Source of the DNA: an uncultured Caulobacteraceae bacterium
Lineage (GTDB): Bacteria; Pseudomonadota; Alphaproteobacteria; Caulobacterales; Caulobacteraceae
Reading direction: 5' to 3'
DNA: 9,799 nt
Assembly: GCA_937910255.1 (NCBI GenBank)
Contig: CALEOQ010000226.1
Location: forward strand, 1 to 9,799
Shown here one piece after another: positions 1 through 8,077 of this stretch. The stretch's first letter is position 1, and the number at the start of each line of letters is the position of its first letter. The position numbers and the translations under genes are program-made. Below the pieces are notes generated by a model. The model worked only from the letters and a program-made list of their open reading frames with translations, did no database searches and was not told the origin of the DNA.

Positions 1-1
1 G

Positions 2-1036
<1,035 letters not shown>

Positions 1037-1182
1037 CCACCGATTGAGAACAGCCCGCCCATGGTCTGACCCCGTCGCAAGTCAGCGCCTCGAATAATCA
1101 GCCGTTGGCCCCACCCACCGTTAGCGTGGCCGCATCAAGTGTAACGATGTGTATGGAGGCTCGTCGACGGCTGCACTAACAA

Positions 1183-1211
1183 TTGGTCTGTCTGAGACTT
1201 CGTTATATATT
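1183..1211 (+). promoter_or_regulatory. candidate sigma70-type promoter for the O-methyltransferase gene
   Basis: TTGGTC (1183-1188) and TATATT (1206-1211) are separated by exactly 17 bases. The -10 matches the consensus at five of six positions; the -35 matches only the first three. It lies in the gap after the NRPS stop, about 90 bases upstream of the methyltransferase ATG. A TTG at 1183 could formally extend the methyltransferase reading frame but sits inside this -35, which argues against that start. No terminator with a T-tract was found in 1037-1182. Confidence 0.35.
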
Positions 1212-1302
1212 TCTACGCGCGGCGCGCACAGGTTATGCATTGCAAGTCCCGGCGTGCATCGCCGGGGATCCTTGGATCAGATCAACATTTTTGGAGCGAG
1301 TG

Positions 1303-2331
1303 ATGGCCCTTGACACCGTCGATGCGGACCAGGCCGGACGCCGTCAGATGTTAGAGCGCATTCGGGGGCACCAGCTGGCCGCGATGCTCCACTCGGCCGC
1401 TTGGCTGGAGCTGTCCGACCGCATCGATCCAGGTGACGTGACCATCGAGGATCTCTCCGCCATGGTCGGTGTCTCCGCACGGCCCCTACGGCGGCTCCTG
1501 CGGGGATTGGCCGCCCACGGGGTCTTCGATCTCTCCTCTGGCGACATCGTCCGGAACAACGCCCAGTCGCGTTGGCTCTCCCGAACGACCCCGGGTTCGT
1601 TGCAGGCCGCGGCGAAGTATTGGAGCCTGCCCGTTTGCTGGACAGCTTGGGGCGACCTCCGCGACGCATTGCGGGAGGATCGCAATAGTTTCGAGGTGCG
1701 GCACAGCCAGAGCTTCTTCAGCTATCTCGATGAAAACCCTGCCGAAAGTCAGGTGTTTGACCAGTTCATGTCGGCCAGCCCGGATGACAGGCATGCCGCC
1801 GTCGTGGCCGCTCTCGCGCTTGATGACGGTGTCTTGGTCGTCGATGTGGGCGGTGGCGACGGCACCCTGCTCGCGGCGATACTGGACGCAAATCCCTCCG
1901 TCCGCGGCCTCTTGGTTGATCGGCCGGCTGTGATCGCCCAGCCTCATCAAAGGCTCGGCCGCTTTAACAGCAGATGCACGGCGCTGGCTGGCGACTTCCA
2001 AAAAGAAGTGCCAGTGGGCGATGTCTATATCCTCTCTCAGATCGTCCACGATTGGAACGATGAAGAGGTCACGCAGCTCTTCCAGAATTGCGTTGACGCC
2101 ATGAATCCAGGCGGCCGAGTGGTGGTCGTCGAACGCCGCATGGGATCGATCTCCGAGCCCGGAGACACCTTGAACTATCTCTCGGACCTCGAGATGCTCA
2201 CCCTGCTTCCAGGCTGGGAGCGCACCGATGAAGAATATGCAGCGCTTGCGGAGGCTAGCGGGTTGAAGTTGACCCGGATCACCGGCACGGCCTCTCCATT
2301 CGCCTTGTTTGAGCTGTGCAAACCGGCCTGA
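1303..2331 (+). CDS. SAM-dependent O-methyltransferase (Methyltransf_2 family)
   Basis: A 342-residue enzyme expected to transfer a methyl group from S-adenosylmethionine to a hydroxyl, usually a phenol. Residues 1-100 form the helical and winged-helix dimerisation part of the family. The Rossmann SAM site is DVGGGDG (181-187), with the acidic residue after strand 2 in LLVDRP (Asp206) and a GDF motif at 230-232. HDW at 249-251 gives the likely catalytic base, His249. The C-terminal W-x-R-T-x-x-E stretch (about 305-311) is also typical. The ATG at 1303 is preferred because GGAGCGAG (1293-1300) lies just upstream and the protein then has family length. The reading frame stays open back to a TTG at 1183, but those 40 residues look non-coding. 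With a hydroxylase homologue nearby, the probable substrate is a phenolic hydroxyl on a tyrosine-like building block or the peptide; this is inference. Confidence 0.9.
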   Translation: MALDTVDADQAGRRQMLERIRGHQLAAMLHSAAWLELSDRIDPGDVTIEDLSAMVGVSARPLRRLLRGLAAHGVFDLSSGDIVRNNAQSRWLSRTTPGSLQAAAKYWSLPVCWTAWGDLRDALREDRNSFEVRHSQSFFSYLDENPAESQVFDQFMSASPDDRHAAVVAALALDDGVLVVDVGGGDGTLLAAILDANPSVRGLLVDRPAVIAQPHQRLGRFNSRCTALAGDFQKEVPVGDVYILSQIVHDWNDEEVTQLFQNCVDAMNPGGRVVVVERRMGSISEPGDTLNYLSDLEMLTLLPGWERTDEEYAALAEASGLKLTRITGTASPFALFELCKPA

Positions 2332-2492
2332 ACATCCACACCGTCCTCCGGCGTAGTGCGGCCGTGGTTGCGTTGATGACCGCGCGCCGCCATGTGCTCG
2401 ACGCAAACCTGCGCGCGGACGGCGCGTGGATCGCGTGGAGCACAACCCGTCCCGGCCATGCGACCGAAACCTGGCAATCATCCGCAGGGACG

Positions 2493-2525
2493 CCGACGGG
2501 GGGCTTAGCGACCAACCCTCGTCGG
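2493..2525. terminator. hairpin between convergent genes, candidate bidirectional terminator
   Basis: The arms CCGACGGGGG (2493-2502) and CCCTCGTCGG (2516-2525) form a 10-bp stem with one G-T wobble and a 13-base loop. It lies in the 204-base gap between the ends of the methyltransferase (+) and transporter (-) genes, where a shared terminator is expected. No T-tract follows on either strand, so intrinsic termination would be weak. No gene was recognised in the gap (2332-2535). Confidence 0.45.
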
Positions 2526-2535
2526 GGGCCAATTC

Positions 2536-3840
2536 CTAAGCAGCCTGTGCGGTCGTCCGGTGATCAGGGAGAACGGCCTCGACCCTCCGGATGATCGGGA
2601 GCGCGTAGGCGGCGATGGTGAGCAGGATCGTCAAGGCGCCCCCGATCACGAACATGAGGCCAATCCCGGCGCCGGCTCCAGCACCAACGAGCCAGGAGAA
2701 GGTTTGCCACGCGGGGGTGTGCACCGCAGGCTCGAACACGCGGTCCGCCAGCGGACCTGCCATCAGGAACGCGACGGGCGTGAACAGCGCTGCAATCTGC
2801 GCCAATGACGCAAACACCCTTCCCTGAAGGTCGGGTGGCACCTTGGCCTGCAAGATCGATATGGCGGCGGCATTAACGAATGGTATGGCGAACATGAACA
2901 TGAACAGGCTTGCCGTGATCGTGGCCGGGTCACGTGACAGGCCCCCCAAGGCCAAGAAGAATCCTTCGAACGCGATCCCGGCCAACACAGTGTGGATCCG
3001 GGGCCGCGTTCCGCCCCACACGCCCATGGCCACAGCGCCTAGGGTAGCTCCTGCATTGACGATTCCCATCACCAGGCCGAGCGTCGCTTCACTGTTCAGA
3101 CGGGTCAGAATGTATGGCACCTGGAGGACGATCACCGGGTTGATGAGTAGGTTCGCCACCGAGATGTAGCCCACGAGGCTGATCAAGGCGGGTCGCTGCA
3201 GCAGGAAGCGGAAACCATCGAAGTATTGCCTCCAGATGGAGGCCCGCATCGCCCGACCCGCATCGGTCTCGGCGGGCATCGGAATACGCACCAGGGAAAG
3301 CGCGACGATCGCCAACACAAAGGAAGAGATGTTCAGCGTGAGAGCGCCCACGACCCCGATCAAGGCGTAGAGCAGTCCCGCGAGCGCCGGCGCGATCACC
3401 CCTGCAGCAGGGCTGGTCATCTGGGCGATGGCGTTGGCGCGATCGCGGTGGCTGTCTGGGACGAGCATCGCGATGGACGCCTGGAACGCCGGGCGTTCAA
3501 GCGCCACGAACAGCCCATTGGCGAAGGCCGCTGTGTAGAGGTGCCATAGCTCGAAGGCGCCGGAGGCGTAACTTAGGAGCAGAAGGGAATTGGTCGCGAT
3601 GAACCCGAGGTTTGCGGCCAACATGATGCCCCGACGGCTGAAGCGGTCGGCCATGGCGCCTGCCAAGCCGCTCAAGACCATCGCGGGCGCGACAGAGAAA
3701 AACGCTACGAGCGCCACCGGCGTCGCCTGCCCGGTTTGCTTGAAAATATCGATGCTGACGGTGAGCGCGGCTAGTTGACTGCCGAGCAGTGACACCGCCT
3801 GCGCGATCACCAAAAGGTAGTAGGCTCGAAGTCCGCTCAA
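2536..3840 (-). CDS. MFS transporter, probable exporter of the cluster product (DHA3 / MFS_3-like)
   Basis: A 434-residue, very hydrophobic inner-membrane protein with many membrane-spanning stretches, consistent with the 12-helix major facilitator fold. Motif A is clear after helix 2: G-A-M-A-D-R-F-S-R-R at residues 61-70. The overall look resembles the DHA3/MFS_3 group of proton-driven drug and siderophore exporters. The start is a TTG at 3838-3840. GGGGAGG (3849-3855 on the complement) lies 8 bases before it, and an in-frame stop lies a little further upstream, so no ATG start is available. The gene points opposite to its neighbours and is divergent from the hydroxylase gene. In this setting it most likely exports the finished peptide and gives self-resistance (inference). 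Substrate specificity cannot be read from sequence. Confidence 0.9.
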   Translation of the reverse strand: MSGLRAYYLLVIAQAVSLLGSQLAALTVSIDIFKQTGQATPVALVAFFSVAPAMVLSGLAGAMADRFSRRGIMLAANLGFIATNSLLLLSYASGAFELWHLYTAAFANGLFVALERPAFQASIAMLVPDSHRDRANAIAQMTSPAAGVIAPALAGLLYALIGVVGALTLNISSFVLAIVALSLVRIPMPAETDAGRAMRASIWRQYFDGFRFLLQRPALISLVGYISVANLLINPVIVLQVPYILTRLNSEATLGLVMGIVNAGATLGAVAMGVWGGTRPRIHTVLAGIAFEGFFLALGGLSRDPATITASLFMFMFAIPFVNAAAISILQAKVPPDLQGRVFASLAQIAALFTPVAFLMAGPLADRVFEPAVHTPAWQTFSWLVGAGAGAGIGLMFVIGGALTILLTIAAYALPIIRRVEAVLPDHRTTAQAA

Positions 3841-4197
3841 GACCGAAGCCTCCCCGGGCGCCCTGACGGACCAGACTCATCAGCGGATCTCCGGCTCGTC
3901 AACTCCGGCGTGATGGCGTCTCTAATCCTCGGGCCAGCCCCTTCCAAGAGGCCAGCGGTCCCCGCCTTCGGGCAGGACTTTACATGCCACGTCATCACTT
4001 GTGCCTTTTCCCCAAGGTGCGCAATCAACGATGCGGACCCACCGCAATGCGCCCAAGCTCGACATTACAATAGTCCTAACTACGACGAGGAAATCAAGCG
4101 ACGCATTGCGGCGCAGGCGTCGCTCTTGCGGTGCCAACACTTGCCCGCCGCTCGGGACCGACATAGACTTGGACTACATTTGGCCCGGGAGTGTCGC
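3841..4197. other. divergent intergenic region between MFS and hydroxylase genes
   Basis: These 357 bases separate two divergent genes and should hold both promoters. On the minus strand TTGACG (3897-3902) is a near-consensus -35, but only weak -10 candidates follow at the right distance. On the plus strand TACAAT (4066-4071) is a good -10-like hexamer without a convincing -35. The hydroxylase frame is open from a GTG at 3910, giving 96 extra codons, but that translation is cysteine-, proline- and arginine-rich and resembles no known domain. No other gene was found. Confidence 0.4.
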
Positions 4198-5049
4198 ATG
4201 AAAGCCATTGAAGTTGACATTGCCCCGTCGCGTCTGGACGCATGGCTTGACCTTGACGGGGCGCGCAGCCAGTGGCGGGTGGTGATCGACCATCTCAATG
4301 CGATCAACGAAGCTGAGAAGTGGCGGTGCGATGTCTGGCGCCGCGGGTTCGCTCACCTCTCGACCTTCGAGCGCCACGTGCCCTCCCCGGATGACCTCAA
4401 CGCCTGGTTGGAACCCACCGGGTGGCGTGTCTCGATCGCTGACGGGTTCGTGGCCGTCGACGACTATCAGCGATGCCACGCCGAGAAGGTATTCCCAATC
4501 TGTCGTTATGTCCGGCGGGCGCGGGACATCGACCATTCCCCGACGCCTGACTATCTCCACGATGTCCTCGGCCATCTGCCGATGCTTTTCGATCCGCGAT
4601 ACAGTCAACTTCTTCAGGCGTGGGGAAAGCTCGGGGAGTCGATACGACCTTCGGGCGCGGATGTTGAGATGGCAGCAAGCCTCTCCCACCTGCTCGACGT
4701 GTTGGATCAAGACCATATCGATCCAATGGACGCCGAAGCCGGCCGTCAACGGCTGGCCGAGGCGAGGCGCCGCTCGAACCTTGAACCCAGCCGTTTCAGC
4801 CGGCATGAGAAGTTCTACACCTGGGCTATCGAGTTCGGCATATTCGGCGCTGAGCGTGACCTTAACCTTATCGGTGCCGCGGCTTTGTCCTCAGCCGGGG
4901 AGCTACAGCGTCTGATTAGCCGGCAGGTCCAGCTAGGCTCGTTCAAACATCAAGCGCTACAAACTTCGGTCGACTATACAACCTATCAACCTCAGATGTT
5001 CGTATCTGCCGGTTTTGACGAGTATTTCGAGGTTTTGGACTCAATATAG
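4198..5049 (+). CDS. aromatic amino acid hydroxylase homologue (Fe/tetrahydropterin-dependent; Phe/Tyr hydroxylase-like)
   Basis: A 283-residue homologue of phenylalanine, tyrosine and tryptophan hydroxylases, which use non-haem iron, a tetrahydropterin and O2 to hydroxylate an aromatic ring. The iron site is visible: PDYLHDVLGHLPML supplies His121 and His126, and IEFG supplies Glu212. Other family blocks are FPICRYVRR (99-107), QAWGKLG (140-146), GAAALSSAGEL (226-236) and a C-terminal Y-Q-P-Q-M-F-V stretch. Length fits bacterial single-domain members. The ATG at 4198 was chosen because GGGAG (4187-4191) lies 6 bases upstream. Canonical enzymes have W-[FY]-T-V before the iron-binding Glu; here it is T-W-A-I, so the pocket tryptophan four residues before the Glu is Thr208. 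That suggests altered substrate or position of attack. It likely makes a hydroxylated Phe/Tyr monomer (for example meta-tyrosine or DOPA-like) for the peptide; this is inference. Confidence 0.88.
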   Translation: MKAIEVDIAPSRLDAWLDLDGARSQWRVVIDHLNAINEAEKWRCDVWRRGFAHLSTFERHVPSPDDLNAWLEPTGWRVSIADGFVAVDDYQRCHAEKVFPICRYVRRARDIDHSPTPDYLHDVLGHLPMLFDPRYSQLLQAWGKLGESIRPSGADVEMAASLSHLLDVLDQDHIDPMDAEAGRQRLAEARRRSNLEPSRFSRHEKFYTWAIEFGIFGAERDLNLIGAAALSSAGELQRLISRQVQLGSFKHQALQTSVDYTTYQPQMFVSAGFDEYFEVLDSI

Positions 5050-5053
5050 ACCA

Positions 5054-5121
5054 TGACGCCCAAGGTCGGCGCTTGGCGGGCCGTCATTCAGTTAGGCGCG
5101 CAACCCATCATTTGGGCGCCT
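5054..5121. terminator. two imperfect hairpins between convergent genes, possible terminators
   Basis: The 97-base gap between the hydroxylase stop and the end of the dioxygenase gene holds two imperfect inverted repeats. The first pairs TGACG/CGTCA (5054-5058 with 5082-5086) around CCAAG/CTTGG (5060-5064 with 5072-5076). The second pairs AGGCGC/GCGCCT (5094-5099 with 5116-5121) around CCA/TGG. Neither has a T-tract, so the call rests on position and pairing only. Confidence 0.3.
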
Positions 5122-5146
5122 TCAGCGCGTGCAGAGGTGATTGCCT

Positions 5147-6085
5147 TCAGGCGAATGCGGCCACGACACGCCGGACGCCAGATCCGGGCGTCCAATTGCT
5201 GACGGCGTGGGTCCAGGTGGGGTTATTGTAAAGGACCAGTTCACCCGGCTCCAACCTCCGCACAACCATCGCCTTGAACAGGTCGCAGAAGTCGGCGCCC
5301 GAACGCCATACACGGCTGTGGCGAGCGCAGTCGTAGGCGACAGGGTCTTGCGCCTGCTCTGGCAACCTCAGCAGATCCAGGTCACGGAGGATCCCGATAA
5401 ACCCGTCGCAGGCGTCACGATCGGCGCTGCCGATGTTGTCCCAATAGCTCATCACAGTACGGCCGCTCGTGACCATTGGCCCAGCGGCGATCGGCGAAAG
5501 CGTTTTGAAGAACCGGCGGCCGGGCAGAGAGGACGCAATCTCCTCCAAAACCTCGTCGTCGGGCCCCATGATGTCTTTGGGGAGATATGCGCCGTAGCGA
5601 ACCCGTGCGGTGACAATCTCGGTCTGGGTGGCCGGCCTTCCGCCCGCATCCATCTTCACTTTCACCGCGCGCAATCGCGGCCATTCGGCGCTCCGCTCGT
5701 TGACATTGAAGAGGAGCGTATGGCCGCCATCCGTGGTGTTCTCGAGGCCGTAGAACGACGCTAGCTGCATACCGATGCTATGCGTGCCCTCAGAATGCGG
5801 AGTCACATATTCATAGTCTCCGCGCCGGTTCACCGACATGAAGTTCTTCCCCACGTTCTCCCGGTGTCCGAAGATCGAGGCGAATGCGGATTGGAGCTTG
5901 AGTTGCTCACCAAGCGCGAAGCGTTCTGCGACTTCGGCGACAATGGCGTCGGCCCGTTCCGAAGTGACGCCGGATACGATAACGACGCTGTCGCGCCTCA
6001 GCGCGCCTTCGACGCCTGCCAGGTCCCAATCATCATCCGAGAGCATGAGCTGACGATCCGCGCCAGCATATGGAATGGAAGACAT
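5147..6085 (-). CDS. TauD/TfdA-like Fe(II)/2-oxoglutarate-dependent dioxygenase
   Basis: A 312-residue cytosolic oxygenase of the double-stranded beta-helix fold, which couples 2-oxoglutarate decarboxylation to hydroxylation or a related oxidation. The facial triad is visible: His97-Ser-Glu99 in TPHSEGTH, and a distal His293 in NPTWTHAVSNW. It is followed by Arg305/Arg306 in GSGVRRVV, one of which should bind the 2-oxoglutarate carboxylate. The metal acid is Glu rather than the commoner Asp, as in clavaminate-synthase and AsnO-type enzymes acting on amino acids; it is not the Ala/Gly of the halogenases. The ATG at 6083-6085 is strongly supported by GGAGGGG (6091-6097 on the complement) with 5-base spacing. 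The frame is open further upstream but would overlap the transferase gene. Probable role is hydroxylation of a free or carrier-bound amino acid; substrate unknown. It is co-directional with the transferase gene 106 bases upstream. Confidence 0.88.
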   Translation of the reverse strand: MSSIPYAGADRQLMLSDDDWDLAGVEGALRRDSVVIVSGVTSERADAIVAEVAERFALGEQLKLQSAFASIFGHRENVGKNFMSVNRRGDYEYVTPHSEGTHSIGMQLASFYGLENTTDGGHTLLFNVNERSAEWPRLRAVKVKMDAGGRPATQTEIVTARVRYGAYLPKDIMGPDDEVLEEIASSLPGRRFFKTLSPIAAGPMVTSGRTVMSYWDNIGSADRDACDGFIGILRDLDLLRLPEQAQDPVAYDCARHSRVWRSGADFCDLFKAMVVRRLEPGELVLYNNPTWTHAVSNWTPGSGVRRVVAAFA

Positions 6086-6149
6086 GATTTCCCCTCCAAG
6101 GATCGACAAAAAGTGTAGCCGCCGGTGAGGCGATAAGCATTTGGATACA

Positions 6150-6176
6150 TTTATATATGCCGGACGGCACCGTCTA
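6150..6176 (-). promoter_or_regulatory. AT-rich island, candidate promoter of the dioxygenase gene
   Basis: On the minus strand TAGACG (6171-6176) and TATAAA (6150-6155) stand 15 bases apart. They match the -35 consensus at four of six and the -10 at five of six positions, with a short spacer. The stretch about 6136-6158 is strikingly AT-rich against GC-rich surroundings and lies about 65 bases upstream of the dioxygenase ATG. A hairpin, GCCGGACG with CGTC-TA-CGGC (6159-6180), overlaps the -35 and could be a regulator site or the end of the transferase transcript. Confidence 0.3.
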
Positions 6177-6191
6177 CGGCCTGAAATCCCA

Positions 6192-6872
6192 TTATAAGTG
6201 GGATGCGCCCAAGTCGGTGGAGAGCACCGCGGTGGTGGCCACTCGACCCTGATAGTGTCGGATCTGACCGCGCACTGCGGTGGCGAACGACCAATCGAGC
6301 CCGGGCCTGGACACTTCGAGGGCGCGGAAGCAGCCCCTGCCGACGTCAATGGCCAGCTGGACGTCACGGAAATCCAAGAAGGACTTCGTTATCGGGTATT
6401 GACACTTGTAGAACGCCTCCTTCGCGCTGAACAGCATCGTCAGCATGTCGGCGCGTTCCTCCTTGTCAGCGCTCTCCAACCAAGCACGTTCATCAGGCCC
6501 GCAGATGAGGTCGACAAGTTCGTCGCCCACCGCCCTCTCCATCTCAATGTCGATCCCTACCGCCGCGAACAGTGGGCTGCACGTGACCGCGACTGCGCAA
6601 ATGTCATGCGTGTGGGTGATGCTGCCTTTGACGTCAGGCGGCCACGCCGGCGAGCGGTCGATGTGGGGAACCAAGGAACTTGCCGGCACGCCGATGGCAG
6701 CGAGCGCCGACCTTGCGCAGGTCCTGGCGGTTGCGAATTCGGCGGCACGTTTCTCCGCCGCCGTCGCGATGTGGGCTCGTTCCTCGGGAAACAACCGGTG
6801 TGGGCCCCTGTGGGGCCCCGCGACCGCAACCGCGAATTGGTCGCCAAGCATGCCCTGTAAGCATTGACGCAT
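6192..6872 (-). CDS. 4'-phosphopantetheinyl transferase (Sfp/EntD type)
   Basis: A 226-residue enzyme that moves phosphopantetheine from coenzyme A to the serine of carrier domains, converting NRPS/PKS proteins to active holo form. Family blocks appear in order: RAAEFATARTCARSAL (42-57, substrate/CoA side), P-A-W-P then GSITHTHDICAVAV (83-96), VGIDIE (105-110, with Mg-binding Asp108 and Glu110), and FSAKEAFYKC (148-157, with Glu152 and the Lys). Length is normal for the Sfp type rather than the ~120-residue AcpS type. The ATG at 6870-6872 has only a weak ribosome site; a second ATG (codon 8, 6849-6851) keeps all conserved blocks, so the start is uncertain. The stop falls inside an inverted repeat, ATCCCA/TGGGAT (6186-6204). 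It is presumably dedicated to the assembly lines flanking it. Confidence 0.93.
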   Translation of the reverse strand: MRQCLQGMLGDQFAVAVAGPHRGPHRLFPEERAHIATAAEKRAAEFATARTCARSALAAIGVPASSLVPHIDRSPAWPPDVKGSITHTHDICAVAVTCSPLFAAVGIDIEMERAVGDELVDLICGPDERAWLESADKEERADMLTMLFSAKEAFYKCQYPITKSFLDFRDVQLAIDVGRGCFRALEVSRPGLDWSFATAVRGQIRHYQGRVATTAVLSTDLGASHL

Positions 6873-6950
6873 CTAGCGCAAATCCAACCGGGAACGCGCT
6901 ACACAGCGTAGACCGACGCGCCGTTCCTCATGGGCAACGTTACATTTTTC

Positions 6951-6966
6951 GATTGGTCACACAATC
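6951..6966. promoter_or_regulatory. inverted repeat in divergent promoter region, possible operator
   Basis: GATTG and CAATC, separated by six bases, form a 16-bp dyad in the 214-base region between the divergent transferase (-) and type II thioesterase (+) genes. Five-base arms often arise by chance; the support is the location. No convincing -35/-10 pair was found for either gene. Confidence 0.2.
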
Positions 6967-7057
6967 AGCGCGGTCGAACTTGAGGTAGTGTAGGCGCTGG
7001 GCTACAGATCTGAGGCGGCTGGGTCCGCGCGATCGCAGGCCTCCGTGAGGCTCGTTT

Positions 7058-7087
7058 AGGAAGGCAGCCGTGTCTGGCCGAGGCTGA
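7058..7087 (+). promoter_or_regulatory. possible 5-codon leader coupled to the type II thioesterase start
   Basis: AGGAAGG (7058-7064) is the best ribosome-binding sequence upstream of the thioesterase gene but lies 22 bases from its ATG. A GTG at 7070-7072 is correctly spaced from it and opens a five-codon frame (M-S-G-R-G). Its TGA (7085-7087) overlaps the thioesterase ATG as TGATG. This could couple translation of the thioesterase to the leader. The alternative is direct initiation from the weak, closely spaced GAGG at 7080-7083. Confidence 0.3.
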
Positions 7088-7860
7088 TGTTTGTATCCAC
7101 GTCCAAGTGGCTCGCGTGGCCGGCGCCGAGGCCAGATGCACGCCTGAGGATCCTGTGTCTTCACCATGCGGGCGGCGCCATGAGTTCCTATGCGCCTTGG
7201 GCGCGCCTCCTGCGGCCGGAGGTCGAACTCGTCGCGGTCCAATTGCCTGGACGGGAGAACCGATTTACCGAGCCATTCATCCTTGAGCCCGCTGATGTCC
7301 TGGATCGTCTGATCGCCAACCTGCAGCGCGAGCTTCGCCCGCCCTATGTCATCTTAGGTCATAGCATGGGTGGATTGCTCGGTTACCGTTTGACGCAGAG
7401 ACTACTTGAGACCGACGAATTCATCCCCCCGCGCCGCCTGATCGTATCGGCGGCCTCGGCGCCCTCGGTGGGCGCGAGGCGCGATCGGGCGGATGTTACG
7501 ACCTTTTCCGATGAACGTTTGATCGAAAATCTCAGACGGTTCGGCGGCACCCCGGACGGAGTCTTGGCCGACCCGAACATGCTCGGCGCGGTCCTGCCGA
7601 TTTTTCGCGCCGACCTGACTTTGTCCTCAGGCCTCCTGGCGCACGAGAAAAGCCCCGCGCCGGTCTCCATTCCCATCTCTTTGCTCCGCGGCTCCGAAGA
7701 CTCGGGACGATCTCGGCAAGACGCCGACGCATGGGGCGGCTGTTCAGGCTTGCCGATCTCAGAGCACGTCTTCCCAGGCGGTCATTTCTACTTCCGTGAG
7801 AGACTTCCAGCCGTGGTCAGCTTGCTGAACAGCATTCTGTCCGCACACCTTGCCGCCTAA
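7087..7860 (+). CDS. type II thioesterase (external editing thioesterase, RifR/GrsT type)
   Basis: A 257-residue stand-alone alpha/beta hydrolase that removes wrong or stalled acyl groups from carrier domains and so keeps an NRPS/PKS running. Visible are LCLHHAGGAMSSYAPW (23-38, oxyanion region), VQLPGRENRF (51-60), GHSMGG (91-96, nucleophile Ser93), RGSED (201-205, likely catalytic Asp205) and FPGGHFYF (229-236, catalytic His233). Size and blocks are standard. An in-frame TAG at 7057-7059 limits the start; ATG 7087 is the first ATG and retains the whole fold. The gene opens the rightward group thioesterase, flavin monooxygenase, FAAL, though a 217-base gap separates it from the next gene. 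It is distinct from the releasing thioesterase domain at the left edge. Confidence 0.93.
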   Translation: MFVSTSKWLAWPAPRPDARLRILCLHHAGGAMSSYAPWARLLRPEVELVAVQLPGRENRFTEPFILEPADVLDRLIANLQRELRPPYVILGHSMGGLLGYRLTQRLLETDEFIPPRRLIVSAASAPSVGARRDRADVTTFSDERLIENLRRFGGTPDGVLADPNMLGAVLPIFRADLTLSSGLLAHEKSPAPVSIPISLLRGSEDSGRSRQDADAWGGCSGLPISEHVFPGGHFYFRERLPAVVSLLNSILSAHLAA

Positions 7861-8007
7861 CGATCCCATAGAGCGCGGGGCCGTCACCCCTTCGCACGAT
7901 CGGGAGACGCCAGCGCCGGGACGCGGGAGGCCTTAGGGCGCGAGCCCGGACCCAGCCGTAATGCCGTCGGTTTTGAACTTGTGATAGTGACGGGATGCAT
8001 TAGGAAT

Positions 8008-8036
8008 ACACTGCAGTTGCATTCTGTGCACAGTGT
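8008..8036. promoter_or_regulatory. inverted repeat upstream of the flavin monooxygenase gene
   Basis: ACACTG (8008-8013) and CAGTGT (8031-8036) are exact reverse complements 17 bases apart, 41 bases before the monooxygenase ATG. Two copies of TGCATT (7996-8001 and 8018-8023) repeat at a 22-base interval, about two helical turns. TTGAAC (7973-7978) lies 17 bases from the first TGCATT and could form a weak promoter. Operator, mRNA hairpin or chance are all possible. The rest of 7861-8077 holds only a weak GGGG/CCCC hairpin (7877-7890). Confidence 0.25.
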
Positions 8037-8077
8037 GGCGGCGTCAGTGGCCCGCCGGCGAGCAGAAGGATATTCCG

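Noticed and set aside
1183..1302. TTG start 40 codons upstream of the O-methyltransferase ATG
   Set aside because: The TTG lies in a candidate -35 and has no clear ribosome site, whereas the ATG at 1303 has one and gives normal family length.
1486..2532. 348-codon minus-strand ORF opposite the O-methyltransferase
   Set aside because: It is a shadow of a clearly conserved plus-strand gene; its translation shows no family motif, and long antisense frames are common in GC-rich DNA.
5147..6085. Non-haem iron halogenase
   Set aside because: The triad has Glu99 as the metal acid; halogenases of this fold have Ala or Gly at that position to leave room for chloride.
6086..6367. N-terminal extension of the dioxygenase frame
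   Set aside because: It would overlap the transferase gene, and a near-perfect ribosome site sits directly before the ATG at 6085.
8033..8077. GTG start for the flavin monooxygenase
   Set aside because: The conserved first strand starts at the ATG 8078 with a good ribosome site; the upstream GTG lies in the inverted repeat.
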